In this document: piece after piece, positions 10,386 through 22,384 of the stretch
Numbering within the stretch: position 1 is the first letter of the stretch
Layout of the letters: every line of letters begins with the position of its first letter
Assembly: GCA_947359465.1 (NCBI GenBank)
Contig: OX375872.1
Coordinates: 128,003,337-128,067,336 of the forward strand
Length of the DNA: 64,000 bases
Direction: 5' to 3'
From: Metellina segmentata
Lineage: Eukaryota > Arthropoda > Arachnida > Araneae > Tetragnathidae
Translations under genes and position numbers: made by a program
Notes under the pieces: model-generated
Databases searched by the model: none
Seen by the model: only the letters and a program-made list of their open reading frames with translations
Told to the model about the DNA's origin: nothing

Positions 10386-13300
10386 TTCTAGAGTGCGACG
10401 CCACATTATTTGAAACTTGATTAACTGAAAGAAACCAAATTCATGATTCTCAATAAATGCGTGGAAAATTTTTCTGGTGCTTTGATCAGAAACATCACCA
10501 ACAATTAAGGAATAAAATAATTTATTTATAAAAAGTAAACTGAAGATCATCTACTATTGTGTGAAAGAAAAAATGTTCAAGAGTCATATGAAAAGACTTA
10601 AGCATTTTAGAAGTGAGTTTTACGCAAATATATTTCTGTCTTTGAAAGAACGTGTCCCATCCGATAAAACATGCCATCTATTACTTGTGGAAGACTTGCT
10701 ATATAATTCATTAGCATTGAATTAACCTGATCAAATGTACTGCAGCCTCGGCTGAGAAGATAATGTAAAACTACTTGAAAAAATCTCTAATTCTTTCAAG
10801 TCTTATCGATCAATTGATTTGTTTAAAAAGTGCAAGTCTTCTTTAAAAACCTCAGATTCAGATACAGAGACAGTGCCAATTGAGCATCAAAGAATATACT
10901 TTCTTTAGATGCTACTACTAATTTAATGAATGAATCATCCAAAAATAAAGTTTGGAGTATTTTCGACTGTAAACAGTTGTTCTATGGGCAAATCATGTAG
11001 TCTTCAGAGATACAAAATTCTTCTTATAAAAAGCTTCACTCTCCATGTTTATGTATCTATCATCAAAGTGGCTTTACTTTTCTTAACATGTGCATGCTCA
11101 TTGCACTTGCGCACATTATCAGCATGATAAGTATTAAATGAAAGTTGCCTTTTTTTTAGCATACACACATATCGAAGATTACTCTACAGACCTTATGAAT
11201 AACTCAACTGAGCATTTTTTCCATAATAATCTCACATGACCATAATAGGAAGTTTGTTCACAATATAAAGGACATCGTGTAATTAAGAATCGGTGGTCGC
11301 TTATTCAAGAGTGCGATGCCGTATTATTTGAAAGCTTGAATAACGGAAATAGATTTGAAACGAAATCATTTATTCGCTATAAAATGTCGCGTTTAACAAT
11401 AACCTGTAGTTTGATCAAAATCGTCACCAGTAATTTAGAAAAGAAGTCAACGAAATATATTAAAGTGAGGTGAAGATGATCAAGTATTGTGTGAAATGAA
11501 AAATGTTTAACGGTTAAATACGGTTTTTTCGATAACTCGCGGATTATCGTTGATCCTCGAGTTAACTCGGACTTGTGAATACGGCCGTAAGAGTTAAAGA
11601 AAGTGACTAGAGGACTTGAGGGGTAAGTGTGGAGCAAATCAATTTTTGTCTCAGAAAGAGTGTAACCCATCCGATGATGTATCTGATAAAACATCCCATC
11701 TATTGTATGTGGTAGACATTGTAAGGTTCGCTATCTCGCATCTTACAAGAAATAAAACGCGAAGTTGGCAACCCTACATCAGAAACGCCAAGCTGGCAAC
11801 CTAAGAACAAGGAGAGAGAGGTGTAGCTATTATCTTGAAAAAAAAAAGGATATAGAAGATGGACCGGGCATAGGTTAAACGAGACCTACTTTTCTTAGGT
11901 GTGGGAGGAAAATATAATTTTACAATGCCTATCCAAATGTAGTTGCTACTTTTTCTACATCTCATCTATGTGATGTGACCGATTAAATTTATTAAAATAT
12001 AATTTAAAACGGAATTTTGGCTCTGTGTTAATTGAGTGTTTTATTGAACTTTCAAGACGGAGTTCATCAAACAAACATCGGCCTCTAACCACCACTGACT
12101 TGCTAAATAATTCTGAAGCATTGAATTCTGATTCTGCAGCAGACTCATCTGATGAGATAATTGTAAAACATATTAAATAACCTCTAATTCTTCCAAGTCT
12201 TATCGATATATTGATTTGTTTAAAGAGTACAAATCTTCATTAGAGACCTAAGCTACAATTATCGAGATATTGTCAATTAAGCATCAGGAATGAGACTTAT
12301 TTACATTTCCACAAGCCAACTTCTCTTTTTTCCAGAAAAAGTAGAAAGCGTTTTAAAAAGCTGAAATAGTATTCAAAGCTCAGCTTTAAACAGCAATCCT
12401 GTCTTTACTTTTTCTCGCATCTCTTGCAAAAACTATGTGTATCTTATCCTTAACAAGGAAAAGCAGTCTAGTGAGCAGATATTTAATGCTGTCAAAATAA
12501 ATGTATTACCTTGAAAAACTTTCTGCCAGACAATCAAATTCAATACATTAATTTTTCGAGAAATGTATAAAAAAATGGAAAATCAAGTTCTGTAGAGAAG
12601 AATCCTTGGTATTCAGGACTGGAAATGGGTACCATTTGTGAGGATGAAAGTTTGAAATTCTCTTTAAATTTGAGGCGTCTCAGGAATAGAAGATAGTGTT
12701 AGTTCGAATTTTAAGCAGAAAAAAACAATCAAATCATGTGATTGTAAACAAAGAACGTGATGTTTTGTCCCAAGACAACTTTTCCTCTGAATAATACACT
12801 GGAAACATACAAATCAATCATAAAACATAATAAGAGACGCTATAAATCTCTTATTGCATCTCATAGATTGTCCGTCTGATAACGTCTGTAACCTTTCAAG
12901 GGTCACAGTGTGAAATGAACTTGTACGAAGTGGATAGAAACGTATTTCAATTTCAGCCATTGCAGCAATGTTTGAGTTTCAAGTCGAATAAATATTTTAT
13001 CCTGAGCCATATAAACTATATGAATGCATTCATGCCAAATGCGCAGATTATTTGGAATCACAAGAAGCCTCCAATTATTAAAAAAAAAAAAACCACATTT
13101 ATTGACGATTAAAGAAAAGTAATGTAAATCTAATAACGGCAAAAATGGCAAAGTATCAAATTTTTTATCCATTCGTGTTGCATCGATGATGCAATATGAA
13201 ATACCAGTCAACCATTATAACTGTATTAGGGTCATGAGGGGTAATTGTAAACAACCTATACAGGCGACCACGTGGGACTCCGAGAAACTAAAAAGTTGTT

Positions 13301-13541
13301 AAACATGAAAGCTGGTAACCGTGACGATGTAATATGGTGAACACGTATTTATTTGAACCACAGCTGATAGTAATCTATTTAGTTGAAAAGTTTGGGTCTT
13401 AATCTTGTTGCGTGTTGCACTTTCTGCTGCCCTCCATAGTATATTGAAAAATATTTTTTTTCCAATTCTTTGCTACGGTCAGTTATGTTTCTATCGAACA
13501 GAAAATATTTGACTTTTCCTTTTGGGAACTTTAATGGATCT

Positions 13542-13805
13542 GCCAACCAAGCGGTATAGTGGTTAAAGTGTTAGCTTCTAGATCCGAAGGTCCCCGGTTC
13601 GAATCCGGGTTTGGGCATGGATGTTTGTAAGCGTATACCAGCTCAGATGTTGCTTCGTCATCTGAACATGGTTCAAAATTACGAAGTATAAATTGTTAGG
13701 GGCAATGATGGTCCTCCGACTGGGTGCTCCTTCACAAGTGGCCATAACTTCCGGCCTTGTAGTGGCGAATGACTTAGGTCAAAAGTTCCTGCCATTAGAA
13801 AAAAA
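13542..13805 (+). mobile_element. tRNA-derived SINE, unit 4 (type I)
   Basis: 264 bp, flanked by the 15-bp duplication at 13527-13541 and 13806-13820. Confidence 0.88.
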
Positions 13806-13943
13806 AACTTTAATGGATCTACATTTGTTTACAATAACCCTATATTTTCCAAGGGACGGGGTAATTGTAAACATAACTTTGCCAATAGTTTCGTTCAATT
13901 TGGAAGCAAAACCAATCTGTTTTTCCGTGTAATTTTGTATTTA

Positions 13944-14384
13944 ATGGTATTTAGAACGTTTGAATTGCGTTTAATTGCATTTTTCGTGTTCTTGGGGAGC
14001 AGGAAGACTTATGTACAAAAACGTCACACATATGATGATGTTCTTATAACTGACCAAGTAGTGTCACGATTGAAGAAATCAGAAGAGAAAAAGAACAAAA
14101 TGAAGTCGAATGAGATGAAAGAACGAGAGCCAGCAAAAAAAAAGCAGAAGTCGAGGACAACGAGGATGAATGAGGAACTATTTGAAGAATTGACTAACAT
14201 TGACGGTGAAGAGTTTGAAGTTGTCCAAAAATTCAAGCAAAATATAGAAGACTTGCTTGTAGGGGAAGTTAAATATTTTGGAGCCATTCATGGAAGACAT
14301 GGAAACGACTACGTTTCTCCTTGTAGGAGCAAGATTGTTGACAGTATAAAGGACATCGTGCAATTAAGACTCGGTGGTCGTTAA
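13944..14384 (+). pseudogene. Decayed Lys/Glu-rich reading frame, unit 4
   Basis: An intact 146-codon copy, identical in protein to unit 1. Confidence 0.4.
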
Positions 14385-17300
14385 TTCTAGAGTGCGACGC
14401 CACATTATTTGAAACTTGATTAACTGAAAGAAACCAAATTCATGATTCTCAATAAATGCGTGGAAAATTTTTCTGGTGCTTTGATCAGAAACATCACCAA
14501 CAATTAAGGAATAAAATAATTTATTTATAAAAAGTAAACTGAAGATCATCTACTATTGTGTGAAAGAAAAAATGTTCAAGAGTCATATGAAAAGACTTAA
14601 GCATTTTAGAAGTGAGTTTTACGCAAATATATTTCTGTCTTTGAAAGAACGTGTCCCATCCGATAAAACATGCCATCTATTACTTGTGGAAGACTTGCTA
14701 TATAATTCATTAGCATTGAATTAACCTGATCAAATGTACTGCAGCCTCGGCTGAGAAGATAATGTAAAACTACTTGAAAAAATCTCTAATTCTTTCAAGT
14801 CTTATCGATCAATTGATTTGTTTAAAAAGTGCAAGTCTTCTTTAAAAACCTCAGATTCAGATACAGAGACAGTGCCAATTGAGCATCAAAGAATATACTT
14901 CTTTAGATGCTACTACTAATTTAATGAATGAATCATCCAAAAATAAAGTTTGGAGTATTTTCGACTGTAAACAGTTGTTCTATGGGCAAATCATGTAGTC
15001 TTCAGAGATACAAAATTCTTCTTATAAAAAGCTTCACTCTCCATGTTTATGTATCTATCATCAAAGTGGCTTTACTTTTCTTAACATGTGCATGCTCATT
15101 GCACTTGCGCACATTATCAGCATGATAAGTATTAAATGAAAGTTGCCTTTTTTTTAGCATACACACATATCGAAGATTACTCTACAGACCTTATGAATAA
15201 CTCAACTGAGCATTTTTTCCATAATAATCTCACATGACCATAATAGGAAGTTTGTTCACAATATAAAGGACATCGTGTAATTAAGAATCGGTGGTCGCTT
15301 ATTCAAGAGTGCGATGCCGTATTATTTGAAAGCTTGAATAACGGAAATAGATTTGAAACGAAATCATTTATTCGCTATAAAATGTCGCGTTTAACAATAA
15401 CCTGTAGTTTGATCAAAATCGTCACCAGTAATTTAGAAAAGAAGTCAACGAAATATATTAAAGTGAGGTGAAGATGATCAAGTATTGTGTGAAATGAAAA
15501 ATGTTTAACGGTTAAATACGGTTTTTTCGATAACTCGCGGATTATCGTTGATCCTCGAGTTAACTCGGACTTGTGAATACGGCCGTAAGAGTTAAAGAAA
15601 GTGACTAGAGGACTTGAGGGGTAAGTGTGGAGCAAATCAATTTTTGTCTCAGAAAGAGTGTAACCCATCCGATGATGTATCTGATAAAACATCCCATCTA
15701 TTGTATGTGGTAGACATTGTAAGGTTCGCTATCTCGCATCTTACAAGAAATAAAACGCGAAGTTGGCAACCCTACATCAGAAACGCCAAGCTGGCAACCT
15801 AAGAACAAGGAGAGAGAGGTGTAGCTATTATCTTGAAAAAAAAAAGGATATAGAAGATGGACCGGGCATAGGTTAAACGAGACCTACTTTTCTTAGGTGT
15901 GGGAGGAAAATATAATTTTACAATGCCTATCCAAATGTAGTTGCTACTTTTTCTACATCTCATCTATGTGATGTGACCGATTAAATTTATTAAAATATAA
16001 TTTAAAACGGAATTTTGGCTCTGTGTTAATTGAGTGTTTTATTGAACTTTCAAGACGGAGTTCATCAAACAAACATCGGCCTCTAACCACCACTGACTTG
16101 CTAAATAATTCTGAAGCATTGAATTCTGATTCTGCAGCAGACTCATCTGATGAGATAATTGTAAAACATATTAAATAACCTCTAATTCTTCCAAGTCTTA
16201 TCGATATATTGATTTGTTTAAAGAGTACAAATCTTCATTAGAGACCTAAGCTACAATTATCGAGATATTGTCAATTAAGCATCAGGAATGAGACTTATTT
16301 ACATTTCCACAAGCCAACTTCTCTTTTTTCCAGAAAAAGTAGAAAGCGTTTTAAAAAGCTGAAATAGTATTCAAAGCTCAGCTTTAAACAGCAATCCTGT
16401 CTTTACTTTTTCTCGCATCTCTTGCAAAAACTATGTGTATCTTATCCTTAACAAGGAAAAGCAGTCTAGTGAGCAGATATTTAATGCTGTCAAAATAAAT
16501 GTATTACCTTGAAAAACTTTCTGCCAGACAATCAAATTCAATACATTAATTTTTCGAGAAATGTATAAAAAAATGGAAAATCAAGTTCTGTAGAGAAGAA
16601 TCCTTGGTATTCAGGACTGGAAATGGGTACCATTTGTGAGGATGAAAGTTTGAAATTCTCTTTAAATTTGTGGCGTCTCAGGAATAGAAGATAGTGTTAG
16701 TTCGAATTTTAAGCAGAAAAAAACAATCAAATCATGTGATTGTAAACAAAGAACGTGATGTTTTGTCCCAAGACAACTTTTCCTCTGAATAATACACTGG
16801 AAACATACAAATCAATCATAAAACATAATAAGAGACGCTATAAATCTCTTATTGCATCTCATAGATTGTCCGTCTGATAACGTCTGTAACCTTTCAAGGG
16901 TCACAGTGTGAAATGAACTTGTACGAAGTGGATAGAAACGTATTTCAATTTCAGCCATTGCAGCAATGTTTGAGTTTCAAGTCGAATAAATATTTTATCC
17001 TGAGCCATATAAACTATATGAATGCATTCATGCCAAATGCGCAGATTATTTGGAATCACAAGAAGCCTCCAATTATTAAAAAAAAAAACCCCACATTTAT
17101 TGACGATTAAAGAAAAGTAATGTAAATCTAATAACGGCAAAAATGGCAAAGTATCAAATTTTTTATCCATTCGTGTTGCATCGATCATGCAATATGAAAT
17201 ACCAGTCAACCATTATAACTGTATTAGGGTCATGAGGGGTAATTGTAAACAACCTATACAGGCGACCACGTGGGACTCCGAGAAACTAAAAAGTTGTTAA

Positions 17301-17539
17301 ACATGAAAGCTGGTAACCGTGACGATGTAATATGGTGAACACGTATTTATTTGAACCACAGCTGATAGTAATCTATTTAGTTGAAAAGTTTGGGTCTTAA
17401 TCTTGTTGCGTGTTGCACTTTCTGCTGCCCTCCATAGTATATTGAAAAATATTTTTTTTCCAATTCTTTGCTACGGTCAGTTATGTTTCTATCGAACAGA
17501 AAATATTTGACTTTTCCTTTTGGGAACTTTAATGGATCT

Positions 17540-17803
17540 GCCAACCAAGCGGTATAGTGGTTAAAGTGTTAGCTTCTAGATCCGAAGGTCCCCGGTTCGA
17601 ATCCGGGTTTGGGCATGGATGTTTGTAAGCGTATACCAGCTCAGATGTTGCTTCGTCATCTGAACATGGTTCAAAATTACGAAGTATAAATTGTTAGGGG
17701 CAATGATGGTCCTCCGACTGGGTGCTCCTTCACAAGTGGCCATAACTTCCGGCCTTGTAGTGGCGAATGACTTAGGTCAAAAGTTCCTGCCATTAGAAAA
17801 AAA
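17540..17803 (+). mobile_element. tRNA-derived SINE, unit 5 (type I)
   Basis: 264 bp, flanked by the 15-bp duplication at 17525-17539 and 17804-17818. This is the last type I SINE in the array. Confidence 0.88.
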
Positions 17804-17941
17804 AACTTTAATGGATCTACATTTGTTTACAATAACCCTATATTTTCCAAGGGACGGGGTAATTGTAAACATAACTTTGCCAATAGTTTCGTTCAATTTG
17901 GAAGCAAAACCAATCTGTTTTTCCGTGTAATTTTGTATTTA

Positions 17942-18382
17942 ATGGTATTTAGAACGTTTGAATTGCGTTTAATTGCATTTTTCGTGTTCTTGGGGAGCAG
18001 GAAGACTTATGTACAAAAACGTCACACATATGATGATGTTCTTATAACTGACCAAGTAGTGTCACGATTGAAGAAATCAGAAGAGAAAAAGAACAAAATG
18101 AAGTCGAATGAGATGAAAGAACGAGAGCCAGCAAAAAAAAAGCAGAAGTCGAGGACAACGAGGATGAATGAGGAACTATTTGAAGAATTGACTAACATTG
18201 ACGGTGAAGAGTTTGAAGTTGTCCAAAAATTCAAGCAAAATATAGAAGACTTGCTTGTAGGGGAAGTTAAATATTTTGGAGCCATTCATGGAAGACATGG
18301 AAACGACTACGTTTCTCCTTGTAGGAGCAAGATTGTTGACAGTATAAAGGACATCGTGCAATTAAGACTCGGTGGTCGTTAA
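17942..18382 (+). pseudogene. Decayed Lys/Glu-rich reading frame, unit 5
   Basis: An intact 146-codon copy, identical in protein to unit 1. It is the last type I version. Confidence 0.4.
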
Positions 18383-21300
18383 TTCTAGAGTGCGACGCCA
18401 CATTATTTGAAACTTGATTAACTGAAAGAAACCAAATTCATGATTCTCAATAAATGCGTGGAAAATTTTTCTGGTGCTTTGATCAGAAACATCACCAACA
18501 ATTAAGGAATAAAATAATTTATTTATAAAAAGTAAACTGAAGATCATCTACTATTGTGTGAAAGAAAAAATGTTCAAGAGTCATATGAAAAGACTTAAGC
18601 ATTTTAGAAGTGAGTTTTACGCAAATATATTTCTGTCTTTGAAAGAACGTGTCCCATCCGATAAAACATGCCATCTATTACTTGTGGAAGACTTGCTATA
18701 TAATTCATTAGCATTGAATTAACCTGATCAAATGTACTGCAGCCTCGGCTGAGAAGATAATGTAAAACTACTTGAAAAAATCTCTAATTCTTTCAAGTCT
18801 TATCGATCAATTGATTTGTTTAAAAAGTGCAAGTCTTCTTTAAAAACCTCAGATTCAGATACAGAGACAGTGCCAATTGAGCATCAAAGAATATACTTTC
18901 TTTAGATGCTACTACTAATTTAATGAATGAATCATCCAAAAATAAAGTTTGGAGTATTTTCGACTGTAAACAGTTGTTCTATGGGCAAATCATGTAGTCT
19001 TCAGAGATACAAAATTCTTCTTATAAAAAGCTTCACTCTCCATGTTTATGTATCTATCATCAAAGTGGCTTTACTTTTCTTAACATGTGCATGCTCATTG
19101 CACTTGCGCACATTATCAGCATGATAAGTATTAAATGAAAGTTGCCTTTTTTTTAGCATACACACATATCGAAGATTACTCTACAGACCTTATGAATAAC
19201 TCAACTGAGCATTTTTTCCATAATAATCTCACATGACCATAATAGGAAGTTTGTTCACAATATAAAGGACATCGTGTAATTAAGAATCGGTGGTCGCTTA
19301 TTCAAGAGTGCGATGCCGTATTATTTGAAAGCTTGAATAACGGAAATAGATTTGAAACGAAATCATTTATTCGCTATAAAATGTCGCGTTTAACAATAAC
19401 CTGTAGTTTGATCAAAATCGTCACCAGTAATTTAGAAAAGAAGTCAACGAAATATATTAAAGTGAGGTGAAGATGATCAAGTATTGTGTGAAATGAAAAA
19501 TGTTTAACGGTTAAATACGGTTTTTTCGATAACTCGCGGATTATCGTTGATCCTCGAGTTAACTCGGACTTGTGAATACGGCCGTAAGAGTTAAAGAAAG
19601 TGACTAGAGGACTTGAGGGGTAAGTGTGGAGCAAATCAATTTTTGTCTCAGAAAGAGTGTAACCCATCCGATGATGTATCTGATAAAACATCCCATCTAT
19701 TGTATGTGGTAGACATTGTAAGGTTCGCTATCTCGCATCTTACAAGAAATAAAACGCGAAGTTGGCAACCCTACATCAGAAACGCCAAGCTGGCAACCTA
19801 AGAAAAAGGAGAGAGAGGTGTAGCTATTATCTTGAAAAAAAAAGGATATAGAAGATGGACCGGGCATAGGTTAAACGAGACCTACTTTTCTTAGGTGTGG
19901 GAGGAAAATATAATTTTACAATGCCTATCCAAATGTAGTTGCTACTTTTTCTACATCTAATCTATGTGATGTGACCGATTAAATTTATTAAAATATAATT
20001 TAAAACGGAATTTTGGCTCTGTGTTAATTGAGTGTTTTATTGAACTTTCAAGACGGAGTTCATCAAACAAACATCGGCCTCTAACCACCACTGACTTGCT
20101 AAATAATTCTGAAGCATTGAATTCTGATTCTGCAGCAGACTCATCTGATGAGATAATTGTAAAACATATTAAATAACCTCTAATTCTTCCAAGTCTTATC
20201 GATATATTGATTTGTTTAAAGAGTACAAATCTTCATTAGAGACCTAAGCTACAATAATCGAGATATTGTCAATTAAGCATCAGGAATGAGACTTATTTAC
20301 ATTTCCACAAGCCAACTTCTCTTTTTTCCAGAAAAAGTAGAAAGCGTTTTAAAAAGCTGAAATAGTATTCAAAGCTCAGCTTTAAACAGCAATCCTGTCT
20401 TTACTTTTTCTTGCATCTCTTGCAAAAACTATGTGTATCTTATCCTTAACAAGGAAAAGCAGTCTAGTGAGCAGATATTTAATGCTGTCAAAATAAATGT
20501 ATTACCTTGAAAAACTTTCTGCCAGACAATCAAATTCAATACATTAATTTTTCGAGAAATGTATAAAAAAATGGAAAATCAAGTTCTGTAGAGAAGAATC
20601 CTTGGTATTCAGGACTGGAAATGGGTACCATTTGTGAGGATGAAAGTTTGAAATTCTCTTTAAATTTGTGGCGTCTCAGGAATAGAAGATAGTGTTAGTT
20701 CGAATTTTAAGCAGAAAAAAACAATCAAATCATGTGATTGTAAACAAAGAACGTGATGTTTTGTCCCAAGACAACTTTTCCTCTGAATAATACACTGGAA
20801 ACATACAATCAATCATAAAACATAATAAGAGACGCTATAAATCTCTTATTGCATCTCATAGATTGTCCGACTGATAACGTCTGTAACCTTTCAAGGGTCA
20901 CAGTATGAAATGAACTTGTACGAAGTGGATAGAAACGTATTTCAATTTCAGCCATTGCAGCAATGTTTGAGTTTCAAGTCAAATAAATATTTTATCCTGA
21001 GCCATATAAACTATATGAATGCATTCATGCCAAATGCGCAGATTATTTGGAATCACAAGAAGCCTCCAATTATTAAAAAAAAAAAAACCCACATTTATTG
21101 ACGATTAAAGAAAAGTAATGTAAATCTTATAACAGCAAAAATGGCAAAGTATCAAATTTTTTATCCATTCGTGTTGCATCGATCATGCAATATGAAATAC
21201 CAGTCAACCATTATAACTGTATTAGGGTCATGAGGGGTAATTGTAAACAACCTATACAGGCGACCACGTGGGACTCCGAGAAACTAAAAAGTTGTTAAAC

Positions 21301-21539
21301 ATGAAAGCTGGTAACCGTGACGATGTAATATGGTGAACACGTATTTATTTGAACCACAGCTGATAGTAATTTATTTAGTTGAAAAGTTTGGGTCTTAATC
21401 TTGTTGCGTGTTGTACTTTCTGCTGCCCTCCATAATATATTGAAAAATATTTTTTTTTTCCAATTCTTTGCTACGGTCAGTTATGTTTCTATCGAACAGA
21501 AAATATTTGACTTTTCCTTCTGGGAACTTTAATGGATCT

Positions 21540-21802
21540 GCCGACCAAGCGGTATAGTGGTTAAAGTGTTAGCTTCTAGATCCGAAGTTCCTAGGTTCGA
21601 ATCCGGGTTTGTGCATTGATGTTTGTAAGCGTATACCAGCTCAGATGTTGCTTCGTCATCTGAACATGGTTCAAAATTACGAAGTATAAATTGTTAGGGG
21701 CAATCATGGTCCTCCCACTGGGTGCTACTTCACAAGTGGCCATAACTTCCGGCCTTGTAGTGGCCAATGACTTATGTCAAATGTGCCTGCCATTAGAAAA
21801 AA
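21540..21802 (+). mobile_element. tRNA-derived SINE, unit 6 (type II)
   Basis: 263 bp. The head starts GCCGACC, and the T stem has decayed (GTTCCTAGG replaces GGTCCCCGG) although the 11-base B box is intact. TGGGCATGG has become TGTGCATTG. Flanks are 21525-21539 and, with one change, 21803-21817. Confidence 0.88.
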
Positions 21803-21964
21803 AAATTTAATGGATCTACATTTGGCTGTTTACAATAACCCCATATTTTTCAAGGGACGGGGTAATTGTAAACATAACTTTGTCAATAGTTTCGTTCAAT
21901 TTGGAAGTAAAACCAATCTGTTTTTCCGTGTAGTTTTGTATTTAATGGTATTTAGTATGTTTAA

Positions 21965-22384
21965 TTGCGTTTAATTGTATTTTTCGTGTTCTTGGGGTGC
22001 AGGAAGCCTGATGTACAAAAACGTCACACATATGGTGATGTTCTTTTAACTGACCAAGTACTGTCACGACAGAAGAAATCAGAAGAGAAAAAGAACAAAA
22101 GGAAGTCGAATGAGATGAAAGAACGAGAGCCAGCAAAAAAAAAGCAGAACTCGAGGACAGCGAGGATGATCGAGGAACTATTTGAAGAATTGACTAACAT
22201 TGACGGTGAAGAGTTTGAAGTTGTCCAAAAATTCAAGCAAAATATAGAAGACTTGCTTGTAGGGGAAGTTAAATATTTTGGAGCCATTCATGGAAGACAT
22301 GGAAACGACTACGTTTCTCCTTGTAGGAGCAAGATTGTTGACAGTATAAAGGACATCGTGCAATTAAGACTAGGTGGTCGTTAA
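21965..22384 (+). pseudogene. Decayed Lys/Glu-rich reading frame, unit 6
   Basis: Open for 139 codons but without an ATG near the start: the type II change at about 21957 puts the upstream ATG out of frame. TGCAG at 21999-22003, just before the conserved KPDVQKRH segment, fits a splice acceptor. It has several amino-acid changes from type I (LSRQKK, NKRKSN, SRTARMIEE). Confidence 0.4.

Larger units (their letters stand above)
7996..11993. repeat. Array unit 3 (type I)
   Basis: Length 3998 bp and almost identical to unit 2. It differs by GATGATGCAATA near 9187, shared only with unit 4, and by a longer A run with ACCAAATTT near 9085. No gene is seen outside the SINE and the decayed frame. Confidence 0.95.
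11994..15991. repeat. Array unit 4 (type I)
   Basis: Length 3998 bp. It shares GATGATGCAATA near 13185 with unit 3, so these neighbours have a recent common source. It lacks one T in ATACTTCTTTAG near 14898. The flanking stretches outside the SINE and frame hold no gene. Confidence 0.95.
15992..19989. repeat. Array unit 5 (type I, with type II right end)
   Basis: Length 3998 bp. It is type I through the SINE and reading frame, but its last 50 bp read ACATCTAATC (near 19955) as in units 6-11, where units 1-4 have ACATCTCATC. The switch between the two unit types therefore lies in its right part. It has a private AGAAAAAGGAG near 19801. Confidence 0.95.
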
